A DNA stretch of 64,000 nucleotides from Ectopseudomonas composti. GTDB lineage: Bacteria > Pseudomonadota > Gammaproteobacteria > Pseudomonadales > Pseudomonadaceae. A model generated the notes under the pieces. It made no database searches. It was given only the letters and a program-made list of their open reading frames with translations, and was not told where the DNA came from. The stretch is from assembly GCF_001567565.1 (NCBI RefSeq), contig NZ_LSSW01000028.1, positions 248,001 through 312,000 on the forward strand, written 5' to 3'. Of this stretch, positions 37,271-47,017 are shown piece after piece (position 1 is the stretch's first letter; each line of letters starts with the position of its first letter). The position numbers were made by a program, and so were the translations under genes.

Positions 37271-37442
37271 GCTGGCTTCCTAATGGCTTGGCGCATTATA
37301 GGGGCCAGTTTGCACGGCGCGGCATGACCTAGGTCGGCTGTCGTGTCGATTTTTCGCGTGTTAGCCTGCCGGGCTGTGCGTTGAGCCGCGCGCAGCTCGG
37401 CGGTACACTGCCGGCCCTCTGTAATGTTGGCGGGAGCGGGCG

Positions 37443-37730
37443 ATGCGTAAAGACAAGAAGCAGGTGATTGGCGAAGAAATCAGCGATGACTCGGTCAAGC
37501 TGTTCCTTGCGGTGGAACCGGCGGATGCCACGCCGCCTTCGCTGCATAAGCTGGTCAAGGCTTATCGCGGTCTGCGTGTCGATGACTTCGAGCGTTTTGT
37601 GGGTTTCTTCAAAGCCGCAGGCTACGACCTCGCGGCTACTGATGCGCAGGGCCATGACTTTATCGCGTTGATTCAGGATCAGCGCAATGCCGAGCCTTAT
37701 ATCGAAGTGATCAAGGCCGCTCGTGGCTGA
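37443..37730 (+). CDS. PA4642-family small protein, function unknown
   Basis: 95 aa, soluble, acidic N-terminal half; starts MRKDKKQVIGEEISDD. It matches the small conserved pseudomonad protein I know as PA4642 (recognised from memory). No membrane segment, signal or catalytic motif is visible. GGGAGCGGGCG is a weak ribosome binding region before ATG 37443. It is followed by a terminator and then the inverted repeat element. Confidence 0.8.
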   Translation: MRKDKKQVIGEEISDDSVKLFLAVEPADATPPSLHKLVKAYRGLRVDDFERFVGFFKAAGYDLAATDAQGHDFIALIQDQRNAEPYIEVIKAARG

Positions 37731-37745
37731 CCTTCGCCGTATCGA

Positions 37746-37780
37746 AAATGCCTGCTTCCTTGCGGAGGCGGGCATTTTTT
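37746..37780 (+). terminator. Terminator after the PA4642-family gene
   Basis: Stem AATGCCTGC..CC/GG..GCGGGCATT with CTTGCG loop region, followed by six T. It is 16 bases after the stop codon. Confidence 0.85.
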
Positions 37781-37814
37781 ATGGTTCTTCGCGTTCTCGT
37801 GGGGACGATACGCT

Positions 37815-38110
37815 TGACACCGGACTGGCAATTACGTGTTAGCTGTCGATGACCTGGCACTCTCCATTAGCGCACGGCCTGGTCTGATGGGTTTCGCCCC
37901 TTACGGGCGACTTACTTTCTTTGCTTGTGCAAAGAAAGTAAGCAAAGAAACACACCCCTGCATACGGCCCCGGCTGCGCCGGGGTTCCCTCCTTCCATAA
38001 CCGTTCCAGGGGCACGCTGCGAAGGGCCATCCCTGGCTCATCGCAGCTCTCGCGACATCCATGTCGCTCAACCCCTTCCACGGTGATTCCACTCGGCCTC
38101 CTGAAGGGGG
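37815..38110 (+). repeat. Inverted structured repeat, left copy
   Basis: Non-coding. In order: TGACACCGGACTGGCAA (37815-37831), a GTTTCGCCCCTTACGGGCG block (ending 37909), a perfect 14 bp hairpin CTTACTTTCTTTGC with TTGT loop (37911-37942), hairpin CCCCGGC-TGC-GCCGGGG (37968-37984), AAGGGCCATCCCTG near 38020, hairpin GCGACAT-CC-ATGTCGC (38052-38067) and CCACTCGGCCTCCTGAAGGGG in two halves (38089-38109). Short open frames here are not genes. I recognise this type of sequence as a repeat common in Pseudomonas genomes but cannot name it. Confidence 0.85.
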
Positions 38111-38203
38111 ACTTGGGCGTCGTCTGTGAGATCGCACTTCAAGAGCAAAAGCTAAACGCTGCCGACTTTGGTCTTCCGGAGATGTCGCAAGCTCGCGACC
38201 TGG

Positions 38204-38501
38204 TCCCCTTCAGCAGGCCGAGTGGAGGTGTTGCGTAGGGGGCGAGCCGCATGGATGCGGCGAGAGGCTTAAAGGGCAGGGACGGCCCTTGTAAGCCGGC
38301 CCCCGGAGCAGCACTGGAACGAGGGAAGTTTCGCGTAGCGAAACCCGGATGCCGGGGTGCCCTTCTTTGGCACACCTTTCTTGGGCAAGCAAGAAAGGTG
38401 TGGCGCCCGTAAGGGGCGCAACCCAAACGCTCAGTAAACACGGTGACGGATAGTGCTAAGTCAGTAAGCGATCCGCACACAAACTTGCCAGTCCGGTGTC
38501 A
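38204..38501 (-). repeat. Inverted structured repeat, right copy
   Basis: Same block order as the left copy, on the opposite strand: CTCGGCCTGCTGAAGGGG (38205-38222), hairpin GCCGCAT-GG-ATGCGGC (38246-38261), the AAGGGCCGTCCCTG block, hairpin GTTTCGC-GTA-GCGAAAC (38328-38344), 12 bp hairpin ACACCTTTCTTG/CAAGAAAGGTGT (38372-38401), the GCGCCCCTTACGGGCG block (38404-38425) and TGACACCGGACTGGCAA (38485-38501). Stems are kept but with different bases from the left copy. The ~94 bases between the copies (38111-38203) show nothing recognisable. A further 10 bp inverted pair (37783-37792 and 38524-38533) lies outside. Confidence 0.85.
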
Positions 38502-38591
38502 GCCCGCACTTTCCCCAAAATATGCGAAGAACCTTTTTTATGGCCTGTCATCCGTGGCGGCCACCTTTGCGCATACGGAATGCAGGGCAAT

Positions 38592-38619
38592 AAAAAACCG
38601 GCCTCTAGGGCCGGTTTTT
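38592..38619 (-). terminator. Terminator after rpsT
   Basis: Stem AAAAACCGGCC/GGCCGGTTTTT around a TCTAG-type loop, 17 bases beyond the rpsT stop on the - strand; symmetrical, so it may also stop + strand reads. Confidence 0.9.
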
Positions 38620-38635
38620 CAAGAACCTGTCGCGA

Positions 38636-38914
38636 TTAGGCGGCAGCAGCTTCGCCCAGCGCCTTGATGTGCGCGTTCAGGCGGCTCTTGTGACGAGCGG
38701 CTTTGTTCTTGTGGATGATGCCTTTGTCAGCCATGCGGTCGATGACCGGAACAGCTGCGGTGTAAGCGGTTTTGGCAAGATCGAGATCTTTGGCAGCAAT
38801 AGCCTTGACCACGTTCTTGATGTAGGTACGAACCATCGAGCGCAGGCTGGCGTTATGGCTACGGCGCTTCTCAGCCTGTTTGGCGCGTTTTTTGGCAGAA
38901 GGTGAGTTGGCCAC
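38636..38914 (-). CDS. rpsT: 30S ribosomal protein S20
   Basis: 92 aa from the GTG at 38914 (GAGGAG seven bases upstream), giving [27 protein letters not shown] in pieces as in all S20 proteins. It binds 16S rRNA. Rich in Lys, Arg and Ala as expected. The GTG start is consistent with the translational autoregulation through a non-ATG start known for E. coli S20 (UUG there). A good promoter lies upstream at 38963-38991. Confidence 0.97.
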   Translation of the reverse strand: MANSPSAKKRAKQAEKRRSHNASLRSMVRTYIKNVVKAIAAKDLDLAKTAYTAAVPVIDRMADKGIIHKNKAARHKSRLNAHIKALGEAAAA

Positions 38915-38962
38915 CGTCAAGCTCCTCGAAAACTGGGGGGTTTACACAAATTAAGGCCGCGA

Positions 38963-38991
38963 ATCATGCCGACATGACTATCAGCTGTCAA
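38963..38991 (-). promoter_or_regulatory. Sigma70 promoter of rpsT
   Basis: On the - strand TTGACA (38991-38986), a 17-base spacer, then CATGAT (38968-38963). The -35 is perfect and the -10 is 4/6. It is 49 bases upstream of the GTG start, a reasonable leader length. Confidence 0.7.
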
Positions 38992-39105
38992 GTCCGCGGG
39001 TGCTTTTAGCTGCTGGCCTGACCAGCGGTGGCTCGCTACACTCGACGCCCTCGTTGGCGGCGGATTGTCCGCTAATGCACCTCTTTATGGAAGCTGAAAT
39101 ACCCC

Positions 39106-40641
39106 ATGAATCTGCTCAAGTCCCTGGCTGCCGTCAGCTCCCTGACCATGGTGTCTCGCGTGCTGGGGTTCGTGCGCGACACGATCATCGCCCGCACCTT
39201 CGGGGCTGGCGTGGCGTCGGATGCCTTCGTGGTGGCGTTCAAGTTGCCCAATCTGCTTCGCCGCATCTTCGCCGAAGGCGCCTTCTCCCAGGCCTTCGTG
39301 CCCATTCTGGCCGAATACAAGATGCAGCAGGGCGAGGAGGCGACGCGCACCTTCATCGCCTACGTTTGCGGTTTGCTGACCCTGGTGCTGGCGTTGGTCA
39401 CGGCGCTTGGCGTGCTGGCCGCTCCCTGGATCGTCTGGGCCACGGCGCCAGGTTTTGCCGATGAGGCGCAGCGCTTCGAGCTGACGGTCGACCTGCTGCG
39501 GGTGACCTTTCCTTATATATTGCTGATCTCCCTGTCATCGCTGGCTGGCGCCATCCTCAATACCTGGAACCGCTTCTCGGTGCCGGCATTCGTACCGACC
39601 CTGCTCAACGTCAGCATGATCGTCTTCGCGCTGTTCCTGACGCCTTATTTCGACCCACCCATCATGGCCCTGGGGTGGGCGGTGCTGGTCGGCGGTCTGG
39701 CTCAACTGCTCTGGCAGCTGCCACACCTGAAGAAGATCGGCATGCTGGTGCTGCCGAGGCTGAATTTCGGTGACATGGGCGTCTGGCGTGTGCTCAAGCA
39801 GATGGGGCCGGCGATCTTCGGGGTGTCGGTGAGCCAGATTTCGCTGATCATCAACACCATCTTCGCCTCCTTCCTGGTGGCGGGCTCGGTGTCCTGGATG
39901 TATTACGCCGATCGCCTGATGGAGCTGCCATCGGGCGTGCTGGGCGTGGCGCTGGGCACCATCCTGTTGCCGGCTCTTTCCAAGACCTATGCCAGTCGTG
40001 ATCGCGAGGAATATCGCCGTCTGCTCGATTGGGGCCTGCGCCTGTGCTTCTTGCTGGTACTGCCCAGTGCGCTGGCGCTGGCGGTGCTGGCCGAGGCGCT
40101 GACCGTGTCGCTGTTCCAGTACGGCAAGTTCACTGCCACTGATGCCGTGATGACCCAGCAGGCGCTGATCGCCTACTCCATCGGCCTGCTCGGCATCATT
40201 CTGGTGAAGATTCTCGCGCCCGGTTTCTATGCTCAGCAGAACATCAAGACACCGGTGAAGATCGCTGTCGTGACCCTGGTGTTCACCCAACTGATGAACC
40301 TGGTGCTGATCGGTCCGCTGGCTCATGCTGGTCTGGCGCTGGCGATCAGCCTGGCGGCCTGTCTCAACGCCGGCCTGCTCTACTGGCAGCTGCGCCGTGC
40401 CGATATCTTCCAGCCGCTGCCGGGCTGGGGCGTGTTCCTGTTCAAGCTGGCGGTGGCGGTGGTGGTGATGGTCGCCGTGCTGCTGGGCCTGCTGCAGATC
40501 ATGCCGGCCTGGGCGGAAGGGGAGATGTTCGTGCGTCTGCTGCGCCTCGGCGCGCTGGTGGCGGCTGGCCTGGTCGCCTACTTCGGCATGCTGCTGCTGC
40601 TGGGCTTCCGTCCTCGCGACTTTGCCCGTCGGGCTTTGTAG
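39106..40641 (+). CDS. murJ: Lipid II flippase MurJ
   Basis: 511 aa MOP/MviN superfamily membrane protein with about 14 helices. It moves lipid II across the inner membrane for peptidoglycan synthesis. N-terminal signature [22 protein letters not shown] and [22 protein letters not shown] contain the conserved Arg and acidic residues of the central cavity. Usual length (512 in E. coli). It is divergent from rpsT and precedes ribF, as in P. aeruginosa. Confidence 0.96.
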   Translation: MNLLKSLAAVSSLTMVSRVLGFVRDTIIARTFGAGVASDAFVVAFKLPNLLRRIFAEGAFSQAFVPILAEYKMQQGEEATRTFIAYVCGLLTLVLALVTALGVLAAPWIVWATAPGFADEAQRFELTVDLLRVTFPYILLISLSSLAGAILNTWNRFSVPAFVPTLLNVSMIVFALFLTPYFDPPIMALGWAVLVGGLAQLLWQLPHLKKIGMLVLPRLNFGDMGVWRVLKQMGPAIFGVSVSQISLIINTIFASFLVAGSVSWMYYADRLMELPSGVLGVALGTILLPALSKTYASRDREEYRRLLDWGLRLCFLLVLPSALALAVLAEALTVSLFQYGKFTATDAVMTQQALIAYSIGLLGIILVKILAPGFYAQQNIKTPVKIAVVTLVFTQLMNLVLIGPLAHAGLALAISLAACLNAGLLYWQLRRADIFQPLPGWGVFLFKLAVAVVVMVAVLLGLLQIMPAWAEGEMFVRLLRLGALVAAGLVAYFGMLLLLGFRPRDFARRAL

Positions 40642-40719
40642 GGTTCCTGGCGTCGCGATGCCTGTTGTGCATGGCGCGCTGTGCGTATAATCGGCCACTT
40701 TGTGAACAAGAAGCGTGCT

Positions 40720-41670
40720 ATGCAGCTGGTTCGAGGTCTTCATAACCTGCAGCCCCAGGCGCGGGGCTGTGTGGTCACCATCGGTAATTTCGACGGCGTT
40801 CATCGTGGGCACCAGGCCATTCTGGCGCGCCTGCGTGAGCGCGCCGCGGAATTGGCCGTGCCCAGTTGCGTGGTGATCTTCGAGCCTCAGCCACGTGAGT
40901 TCTTCGGCCCGGACACCGCTCCGGCGCGCCTGACTCGTCTGCGCGACAAGCTTGCTCTGCTGGCTGCCGAAGGCGTCGACATGGTGCTGTGCCTGGCGTT
41001 CAACCGCCGGCTGCGGGAGTTGTCTGCGGCCGAGTTCGTGCAGCGCGTGCTGGTCGATGGGCTCAAGGTCAAGGACCTGGAGATCGGCGACGATTTCCGC
41101 TTCGGTTGCGACCGGGCCGGTGACTTCGAATTTCTCAAGGCGGCTGGAATGCGTCATGGCTTCAGTGTCGATGCCTCGACCACGGTTGAGGTTCGCGGTG
41201 GCCGGGTCAGCAGCACCCGTGTGCGCCAGGCGCTGGCTGATGGCGATTTCGACTTGGCTGAAGCCTTGCTCGGTCGGCCGTTTCGCATCGCCGGGCGCGT
41301 ATTGCACGGGCAGAAGCTCGGCCGCCAGCTCGATGCTCCGACTGCCAATATCCAGCTCAAGCGGCGCAAGGTGCCGCTGACCGGCGTCTACCTGGTGAGC
41401 TGTGAGATCGATGGCGTGATTCAACCGGGCGTCGCCAATATCGGCGTGCGACCCAGCGTTGCCGGTGACGGCAGTGCCCATCTGGAAGTGCACCTTCTGG
41501 ATTTTGCCGGCGACCTGTATGGCCGGCGCCTCTCGGTGGCTTTCCACCACAAGCTGCGTGATGAGCAGCGTTTCGCCTCGCTGGAGGCTTTGAAGGCGGC
41601 GATTGCCGCCGATATTGCAACTGCCCGTGAATATTGGCAGAGCCACTCGCTGATGAAGAGTCCGACATGA
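40720..41670 (+). CDS. ribF: Bifunctional riboflavin kinase / FAD synthetase RibF
   Basis: 316 aa from ATG 40720. The N-terminal nucleotidyl transferase domain carries [10 protein letters not shown] (HxGH type) and SSTRVRQAL; the C-terminal riboflavin kinase domain has GVYLVSC and [10 protein letters not shown], then EVHLLDF. It converts riboflavin to FMN and FAD. The stop overlaps the ileS start (ATGA), forming the ribF-ileS-lspA-fkpB-ispH run. Confidence 0.96.
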   Translation: MQLVRGLHNLQPQARGCVVTIGNFDGVHRGHQAILARLRERAAELAVPSCVVIFEPQPREFFGPDTAPARLTRLRDKLALLAAEGVDMVLCLAFNRRLRELSAAEFVQRVLVDGLKVKDLEIGDDFRFGCDRAGDFEFLKAAGMRHGFSVDASTTVEVRGGRVSSTRVRQALADGDFDLAEALLGRPFRIAGRVLHGQKLGRQLDAPTANIQLKRRKVPLTGVYLVSCEIDGVIQPGVANIGVRPSVAGDGSAHLEVHLLDFAGDLYGRRLSVAFHHKLRDEQRFASLEALKAAIAADIATAREYWQSHSLMKSPT

Positions 41671-44501
41671 CCGATTACAAAGCCACGCTGAACCTGCCCG
41701 ATACCCCCTTCCCGATGAAGGCTGGCCTGCCGCAACGCGAGCCGCAGACCCTGCAGCGCTGGATTGATATTGGCCTGTACGAGAAGCTGCGCAAGGCGGG
41801 CGAGGGGCGTCCGAAGTTCATCCTGCACGATGGCCCGCCCTACGCCAACGGCAGCATTCACATCGGCCACGCGCTGAACAAGATCCTCAAGGACATCATC
41901 ACCCGTTCCAAGACCATGGCCGGCTTCGACGCGCCGTACGTGCCGGGTTGGGACTGCCATGGCCTGCCGATCGAGCACAAGGTCGAAACCACCTTCGGCA
42001 AGAACCAGCCGGCGGATCTGACCCGCGAGCGCTGCCGCACCTACGCGGCCGAGCAGGTGGAAGAGCAGAAGGCCAACTTCATCCGTCTCGGTGTGTTGGG
42101 CGACTGGAACAACCCGTACCTGACCATGAACTTCGCCAACGAGGCCGGCGAAATCCGCGCCCTGGCGGAAATGGTCAAGAATGGTTTCGTGTTCAAGGGC
42201 CTCAAGCCGGTCAACTTCTGCTTCGATTGCGGCTCGGCACTGGCCGAGGCCGAAGTCGAGTATATGGACAAGAAGTCCGAAGCCATCGACGTCGCCTTCC
42301 CGGTCGCCGATGCCGACAAGCTGGCCGCTGCCTTCGGTCTGGCCAGCCTGAGCAAGCCGGCCTCCATCGTCATCTGGACCACCACGCCCTGGACCATCCC
42401 GGCCAACCAGGCGCTGAACGTACACCCGGAATTCACCTACGCCCTGGTCGACGTTGGTGATCGCCTGCTGCTGCTGGCCGAAGAGATGGTCGAAAGCTGC
42501 CTGCAGCGCTACGACCTGCTGGGCGAGGTGATTGCCACCGCGCCGGGCGCGTCGCTGGACCTGATCAACTTCCGTCACCCGCTGTATGAGCGGCTGTCGC
42601 CGATCTACCTGGCCGACTACGTCGAGCTGGGTGCTGGTACCGGTATCGTTCACTCCGCGCCGGCCTACGGCGAGGACGACTTCCGTACCTGCAAGGCGTA
42701 CGGCATGAGCAACGACGACATTCTCAATCCGGTGCAGAGCAACGGCGTGTACGCCGAGTCGCTGCCGTTCTTCGGCGGCCAGTTCATCTGGAAGGCCAAC
42801 CCGGCCATCGTCGCCAAGCTCGAAGAAGTCGGAGCGCTGCTCAAGCACGCCACCATCAGCCACAGCTACATGCACTGCTGGCGCCACAAGACGCCGTTGA
42901 TCTACCGCGCCACCGCGCAGTGGTTCGTCGGCATGGACAGCCAGCCGAAGGAGGGCGGCACCCTGCGTGAGCGCTCCCTGGCAGCCATCGAGGAAACCAA
43001 GTTCGTCCCGGCCTGGGGCCAGGCGCGCCTGCACAGCATGATCGCCGGTCGTCCGGACTGGTGCATCTCGCGTCAGCGTAACTGGGGCGTGCCGATCCCG
43101 TTCTTCACTCACAAGGAGAGCGGCGAGCTGCACCCGCGTACCGTCGAGCTGATGGAGGAAGTCGCCAAGCGCGTCGAGCAAGAAGGCATCGAAGCCTGGT
43201 TCAAGCTGGACGCCGCCGAGCTGCTGGGCGCCGAGGCTGACCAGTACGACAAGAGCCGCGACACCCTGGACGTGTGGTTCGATTCCGGTACCACTCACTG
43301 GCACGTGCTGCGCGGCTCACACGCTGACCTGGCGCATAGCAGCGGTCCGGTGGCTGACCTCTATCTGGAAGGCTCCGACCAGCACCGTGGCTGGTTCCAC
43401 TCGTCCCTGCTGACCGGCTGCGCCATCGACGGCCACGCGCCGTACAAGGAACTGCTGACCCACGGCTTCACCGTCGACGAGCAGGGCCGCAAGCAGTCCA
43501 AGTCCCTCGGCAACGTGGTTGCGCCGCAGAAGGTCATCGACAGCATGGGCGCCGACATCCTGCGCCTGTGGGTGGCCTCGACCGACTACTCCGGCGAAAT
43601 GGCCGTCTCCGACCAGATCCTGCAGCGCAGTGCCGACGCCTACCGCCGCATTCGTAACACCGCGCGCTTCATGTTGGCCAACCTCAATGGTTTCAACCCG
43701 GCTACCGACCTGCTGCCGGCCGAGCAGATGCTCGATCTGGACCGCTGGGCCGTCGACGCCACCGCGCGTCTGCAGGACGAGCTGACCGAGGCCTACGGCG
43801 AGTACCGCTTCTGGAACGTGTATTCCAAGGTGCACAACTTCTGCGTGCAGGAGCTGGGCGGCTTCTATCTGGACATCATCAAGGACCGCCAGTACACCAC
43901 CGCGCCGGACAGCATCGCCCGCCGTTCCTGCCAGAGTGCGCTGTTCCACATCTGCGAGGCGCTGGTGCGCTGGGTGGCGCCGATCCTGGCGTTCACCGCC
44001 GAGGAAATCTGGCAGTTCCTGCCGGGTGAGCGCGCCGAGTCGGTGATGCTGGCCACCTGGTACGAAAACCTGGCGCGTCTGCCGCAAGGCTTCGAGCTGG
44101 ACAACGCCTATTGGGAGCGCGTCATGGCGGTCAAGGGCGCGGTCAACAAGGAGCTGGAGGCCATGCGTGCGAGCAAGGCCATCGGTGCCAGCCTGCAGGC
44201 GGAAGTCACCCTGTTCAGTGACGACGCCCTGAGCGGCGATCTGGCCAAGCTCGGTGACGAGCTGCGCTTCGCGCTGATCACCTCGGCTGCTGCCACCGCG
44301 CCCCTGGCGGATGCGCCGGCCGATGCCGTCGCCACCGAGGTGCCGGGTTTGAAGCTGAAGATCGTCAAGTCCGCGCATGCCAAGTGCGGTCGTTGCTGGC
44401 ACCTGCGCGCCGACGTCGGCAGCCACGCCGCGCATCCGGAGCTGTGCAGCCGCTGCGTGAGCAACATCGAGGGTGACGGTGAGGTGCGCAAGCATGCCTG
44501 A
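41667..44501 (+). CDS. ileS: Isoleucyl-tRNA synthetase IleS
   Basis: 944 aa class I synthetase. HIGH is at residues 65-68 ([10 protein letters not shown]). The second signature is KQSKS at 609-613, with Gln in place of the usual Met. The editing CP1 domain is present ([29 protein letters not shown]). A C-terminal zinc finger (CGRCW...CSRC) is intact. This is the eukaryote-unlike, mupirocin-sensitive IleS1 type by its zinc finger and length; drug sensitivity itself is not inferable. It overlaps lspA by 8 bases. Confidence 0.97.
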   Translation: MTDYKATLNLPDTPFPMKAGLPQREPQTLQRWIDIGLYEKLRKAGEGRPKFILHDGPPYANGSIHIGHALNKILKDIITRSKTMAGFDAPYVPGWDCHGLPIEHKVETTFGKNQPADLTRERCRTYAAEQVEEQKANFIRLGVLGDWNNPYLTMNFANEAGEIRALAEMVKNGFVFKGLKPVNFCFDCGSALAEAEVEYMDKKSEAIDVAFPVADADKLAAAFGLASLSKPASIVIWTTTPWTIPANQALNVHPEFTYALVDVGDRLLLLAEEMVESCLQRYDLLGEVIATAPGASLDLINFRHPLYERLSPIYLADYVELGAGTGIVHSAPAYGEDDFRTCKAYGMSNDDILNPVQSNGVYAESLPFFGGQFIWKANPAIVAKLEEVGALLKHATISHSYMHCWRHKTPLIYRATAQWFVGMDSQPKEGGTLRERSLAAIEETKFVPAWGQARLHSMIAGRPDWCISRQRNWGVPIPFFTHKESGELHPRTVELMEEVAKRVEQEGIEAWFKLDAAELLGAEADQYDKSRDTLDVWFDSGTTHWHVLRGSHADLAHSSGPVADLYLEGSDQHRGWFHSSLLTGCAIDGHAPYKELLTHGFTVDEQGRKQSKSLGNVVAPQKVIDSMGADILRLWVASTDYSGEMAVSDQILQRSADAYRRIRNTARFMLANLNGFNPATDLLPAEQMLDLDRWAVDATARLQDELTEAYGEYRFWNVYSKVHNFCVQELGGFYLDIIKDRQYTTAPDSIARRSCQSALFHICEALVRWVAPILAFTAEEIWQFLPGERAESVMLATWYENLARLPQGFELDNAYWERVMAVKGAVNKELEAMRASKAIGASLQAEVTLFSDDALSGDLAKLGDELRFALITSAAATAPLADAPADAVATEVPGLKLKIVKSAHAKCGRCWHLRADVGSHAAHPELCSRCVSNIEGDGEVRKHA

Positions 44502-45003
44502 TACCTCGCGCTTCGGGCACTTGCCCTGGCTGTTGCTGAGTGTGCTGATTCTGGTCGTCGACCGCGTCAGCAAGGACTTCTTCGAAGGCAGTTTGAGCAT
44601 GTACCAGCGTATTCAGGTCATCCCTGATTACTTCGACTGGACCCTGGCCTACAACACCGGCGCGGCATTCAGCTTCCTGGCCGATGCCGATGGTTGGCAG
44701 CGTTGGTTCTTCGCCGCCATCGCGGTGGTGGTCAGCGTGGTGCTGGTGGTCTGGCTCAAACGCCTCAAGCGCCACGAGACCCTGTTGGCCGTGGCGTTGG
44801 CCATGGTCCTGGGCGGTGCGTTGGGTAATCTGTACGACCGCGTGGTGCTCGGTCACGTGGTCGATTTCATCCTGGTGCACTGGCAGAACCGTTGGTATTT
44901 CCCGGCGTTCAATCTCGCCGATAGCTTCATCACCATCGGCGCCATCCTGCTGGCGCTGGATATGTTCAAGAGCGACAAGTCCGCGAAGGAGGCTGCGCAA
45001 TGA
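44494..45003 (+). CDS. lspA: Lipoprotein signal peptidase LspA
   Basis: 169 aa, four membrane helices. Catalytic aspartates are Asp124 (GHVVDF) and Asp143 (FNLADS), the same numbering as the P. aeruginosa enzyme. It removes signal peptides from diacylated prolipoproteins, such as BamD encoded in this window. The start at 44494 overlaps ileS by 8 bases; its stop overlaps the fkpB ATG (ATGA). Confidence 0.97.
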   Translation: MPDTSRFGHLPWLLLSVLILVVDRVSKDFFEGSLSMYQRIQVIPDYFDWTLAYNTGAAFSFLADADGWQRWFFAAIAVVVSVVLVVWLKRLKRHETLLAVALAMVLGGALGNLYDRVVLGHVVDFILVHWQNRWYFPAFNLADSFITIGAILLALDMFKSDKSAKEAAQ

Positions 45004-45437
45004 CAGACGTACGCATCGGTCCGGACAGGGAAGTGACCCTGCATTTCGCCCTCAAGCTGGAGAACGGCGATGTGGTCGACAGTACGTTCGACAAGCAGCC
45101 GGCGACCTTCAAGGTTGGCGATGGCAATCTGCTGCCTGGTTTCGAACAGGCGCTGTATGGCTTCAAGGCCGGCGACAAGCGCAGCGTGCAGGTTCAGCCG
45201 GAGCAGGGCTTCGGCCAGCCCAACCCACAGAACGTGCAGATCATGCCGCGCAGCCAGTTCGAGGGCATGGAGCTTTCCGAAGGGTTGCTGGTGATCTTCA
45301 ACGATGCCGCCAATACCGAGCTACCCGGTGTGGTCAAGGCGTTCGATGACAAGCAGGTCACCATCGACTTCAACCATCCGCTGGCCGGCAAGGTGCTGCA
45401 GTTCGATGTAGAAATCATCGAGGTCAAAGCGCTCTGA
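45000..45437 (+). CDS. fkpB: FKBP-type peptidyl-prolyl isomerase FkpB/SlpA
   Basis: 145 aa. FKBP fold with VTLHFALKLENGDVVDSTF, a SlyD-like insert flap (~65-115) and DFNHPLAGKVLQFDVEIIEV. No metal-binding C-terminal tail, so it is SlpA/FkpB rather than SlyD. Cytoplasmic isomerase/chaperone. Lies between lspA and ispH as in other gamma-proteobacteria. Confidence 0.94.
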   Translation: MTDVRIGPDREVTLHFALKLENGDVVDSTFDKQPATFKVGDGNLLPGFEQALYGFKAGDKRSVQVQPEQGFGQPNPQNVQIMPRSQFEGMELSEGLLVIFNDAANTELPGVVKAFDDKQVTIDFNHPLAGKVLQFDVEIIEVKAL

Positions 45438-45453
45438 CCTGCACCGCCGCTCC

Positions 45454-45475
45454 GTAGGAGCGGCTTCAGCCGCGA
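45454..45475. repeat. Single Pseudomonas REP element
   Basis: The core GTAGGAGCGGCTTCAGCCGC with its imperfect internal palindrome (GCGGCT..AGCCGC) matches the common Pseudomonas REP. It lies 17 bases after the fkpB stop, in the fkpB-ispH gap. Confidence 0.8.
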
Positions 45476-45574
45476 AGCTCTTCTTGCAGCCTGCACTGAT
45501 CCCGCGCAGGCTGTATCTTCCGGGATCGACTCCGCATGTCTTTGCGATCCCCGATCAATACCGAGACAGCCAGC

Positions 45575-46519
45575 ATGCATATCAAACTCGCCAATCCCCG
45601 CGGTTTCTGCGCCGGCGTTGACCGCGCCATCGAAATCGTCAACCGCGCCCTGGAAGTATTCGGCCCGCCCATCTACGTGCGTCATGAAGTGGTGCACAAC
45701 AAGTTCGTGGTCGAGGACCTGCGCGCCCGCGGCGCGGTGTTCGTCGAAGAGCTGGACCAGGTACCGGACGACGTCATCGTCATCTTCAGTGCCCACGGCG
45801 TCTCCAAGGCCGTGCGCGACGAGGCCGAGCGCCGTGGCCTTAAGGTCTTCGACGCCACCTGTCCGCTAGTCACCAAGGTGCATATGGAAGTGGTGCGCTA
45901 CAGCCGCGAGGGGCGTGAGTGCATCCTCATCGGTCACGAAGGCCACCCGGAAGTCGAAGGCACCATGGGCCAGTACGACGCCAGCAATGGCGGCGCTATC
46001 TATCTGGTGGAAGACGAGGCGGACGTCGCCGAGCTGCAGGTGCGCAACCCTGAGAACCTGGCGTTCGTCACCCAGACCACTCTGTCCATGGATGACACCA
46101 GCAAGGTGATCGACGCCCTGCGCGCCAAGTTTCCCGCCATCGGCGGCCCGCGCAAGGACGATATCTGCTACGCCACGCAGAACCGCCAGGACGCGGTCAA
46201 ACAGCTCGCCAGCGAATGCGACGTGCTGCTGGTGGTCGGCAGCCCCAACAGCTCCAACTCCAACCGCCTGCGTGAGCTGGCCGAGCGTATGGGCACGCCG
46301 GCCTATCTGATCGACGGCGCCGAAGACATGCGTGCCGAGTGGTTCGAAGGTATGAAGGGTATTGGCATTACCGCTGGCGCCTCAGCCCCGGAGGTTTTGG
46401 TACGCGGCGTGGTGGAACAGCTGCGTGCGTGGGGGGCGGCGGGGGAGACGGAACTGGATGGGCGGCCGGAGAACATTACGTTCTCGATGCCGAAGGAGTT
46501 GAGGGTTAAGCACGTTTAG
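45575..46519 (+). CDS. ispH: 4-hydroxy-3-methylbut-2-enyl diphosphate reductase IspH
   Basis: 314 aa from ATG 45575. A [4Fe-4S] enzyme performing the last step of the MEP isoprenoid pathway. Cluster cysteines Cys12, Cys96 and Cys198 are present; [10 protein letters not shown] and TQTTLS and [10 protein letters not shown] are the substrate-site motifs. The isoprenoid it makes feeds undecaprenyl phosphate used by MraY. A terminator follows. Confidence 0.97.
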   Translation: MHIKLANPRGFCAGVDRAIEIVNRALEVFGPPIYVRHEVVHNKFVVEDLRARGAVFVEELDQVPDDVIVIFSAHGVSKAVRDEAERRGLKVFDATCPLVTKVHMEVVRYSREGRECILIGHEGHPEVEGTMGQYDASNGGAIYLVEDEADVAELQVRNPENLAFVTQTTLSMDDTSKVIDALRAKFPAIGGPRKDDICYATQNRQDAVKQLASECDVLLVVGSPNSSNSNRLRELAERMGTPAYLIDGAEDMRAEWFEGMKGIGITAGASAPEVLVRGVVEQLRAWGAAGETELDGRPENITFSMPKELRVKHV

Positions 46520-46538
46520 ATATTGGTATAGAAACAGC

Positions 46539-46566
46539 AAAAAACCGGCTAGAAGCCGGTTTTTTA
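46539..46566. terminator. Bidirectional terminator, ispH/pilE
   Basis: Stem AAAAAACCGGCT/AGCCGGTTTTTT with an AGA loop between the convergent ispH and pilE. Confidence 0.93.
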
Positions 46567-46576
46567 TTTTGCTTGT

Positions 46577-47017
46577 CTACCAGCAGTTTTCAACTGTACC
46601 AGTGCCTGTTTCGGTCTTTATACCTTGACTGTTAAGCCCAAGGTTACCGCATTGCGCGTCGGCTGCTTGGGGGCCCACTGCAGTGGCAACAAGCCTCACG
46701 CAGCGGGCTAGTGGCGTGCCTGCCGCGCATGCTTCGGCAGCAATACTATACCTCCCTTCATCGCTAACTACTGGAGCGTTAGCTGCAATGCCCGGGAAGG
46801 CTAGCCCACCAACGCCTAGGTTGGTGGTATAGCTTTGATTCTGAGAATAGAAGCGCTCCTGAGCCTGCATGATCTGTGTCAGCTTTGCGTGACCGTCTGA
46901 GCGGCCTGCCTTGAGCAGGTACTGCTGATAGTTGGGGTAGGCGATGGCGGCTAGTACGCCGATTATCGCCACCACAATCATAAGTTCAATCAGTGTGAAG
47001 CCGCGCTGTTGTCGCAT
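46577..47017 (-). CDS. pilE: Type IV minor pilin PilE
   Basis: 146 aa. Prepilin peptidase site [24 protein letters not shown] with Glu5 of the mature protein, then a pilin head containing Cys residues (CAAG, ARCVRL, AQCGN, terminal ENCW) able to form disulfides. It is the last gene of the minor-pilin operon. Its ATG overlaps the pilY1 stop (TGATG), with no pilY2 in between, unlike P. aeruginosa. Confidence 0.9.
   Translation of the reverse strand: MRQQRGFTLIELMIVVAIIGVLAAIAYPNYQQYLLKAGRSDGHAKLTQIMQAQERFYSQNQSYTTNLGVGGLAFPGIAANAPVVSDEGRYSIAAEACAAGTPLARCVRLVATAVGPQAADAQCGNLGLNSQGIKTETGTGTVENCW

Noticed and set aside
37839-38480. Several short open frames in the inverted repeat region
   Set aside because: They read through hairpins and repeat blocks, have no ribosome binding sites and no protein-like conservation between the two copies.
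37783-38533. Element considered as an insertion sequence
   Set aside because: Inverted ends are present but there is no transposase open frame, and no clear target duplication was seen; a non-autonomous element remains possible.
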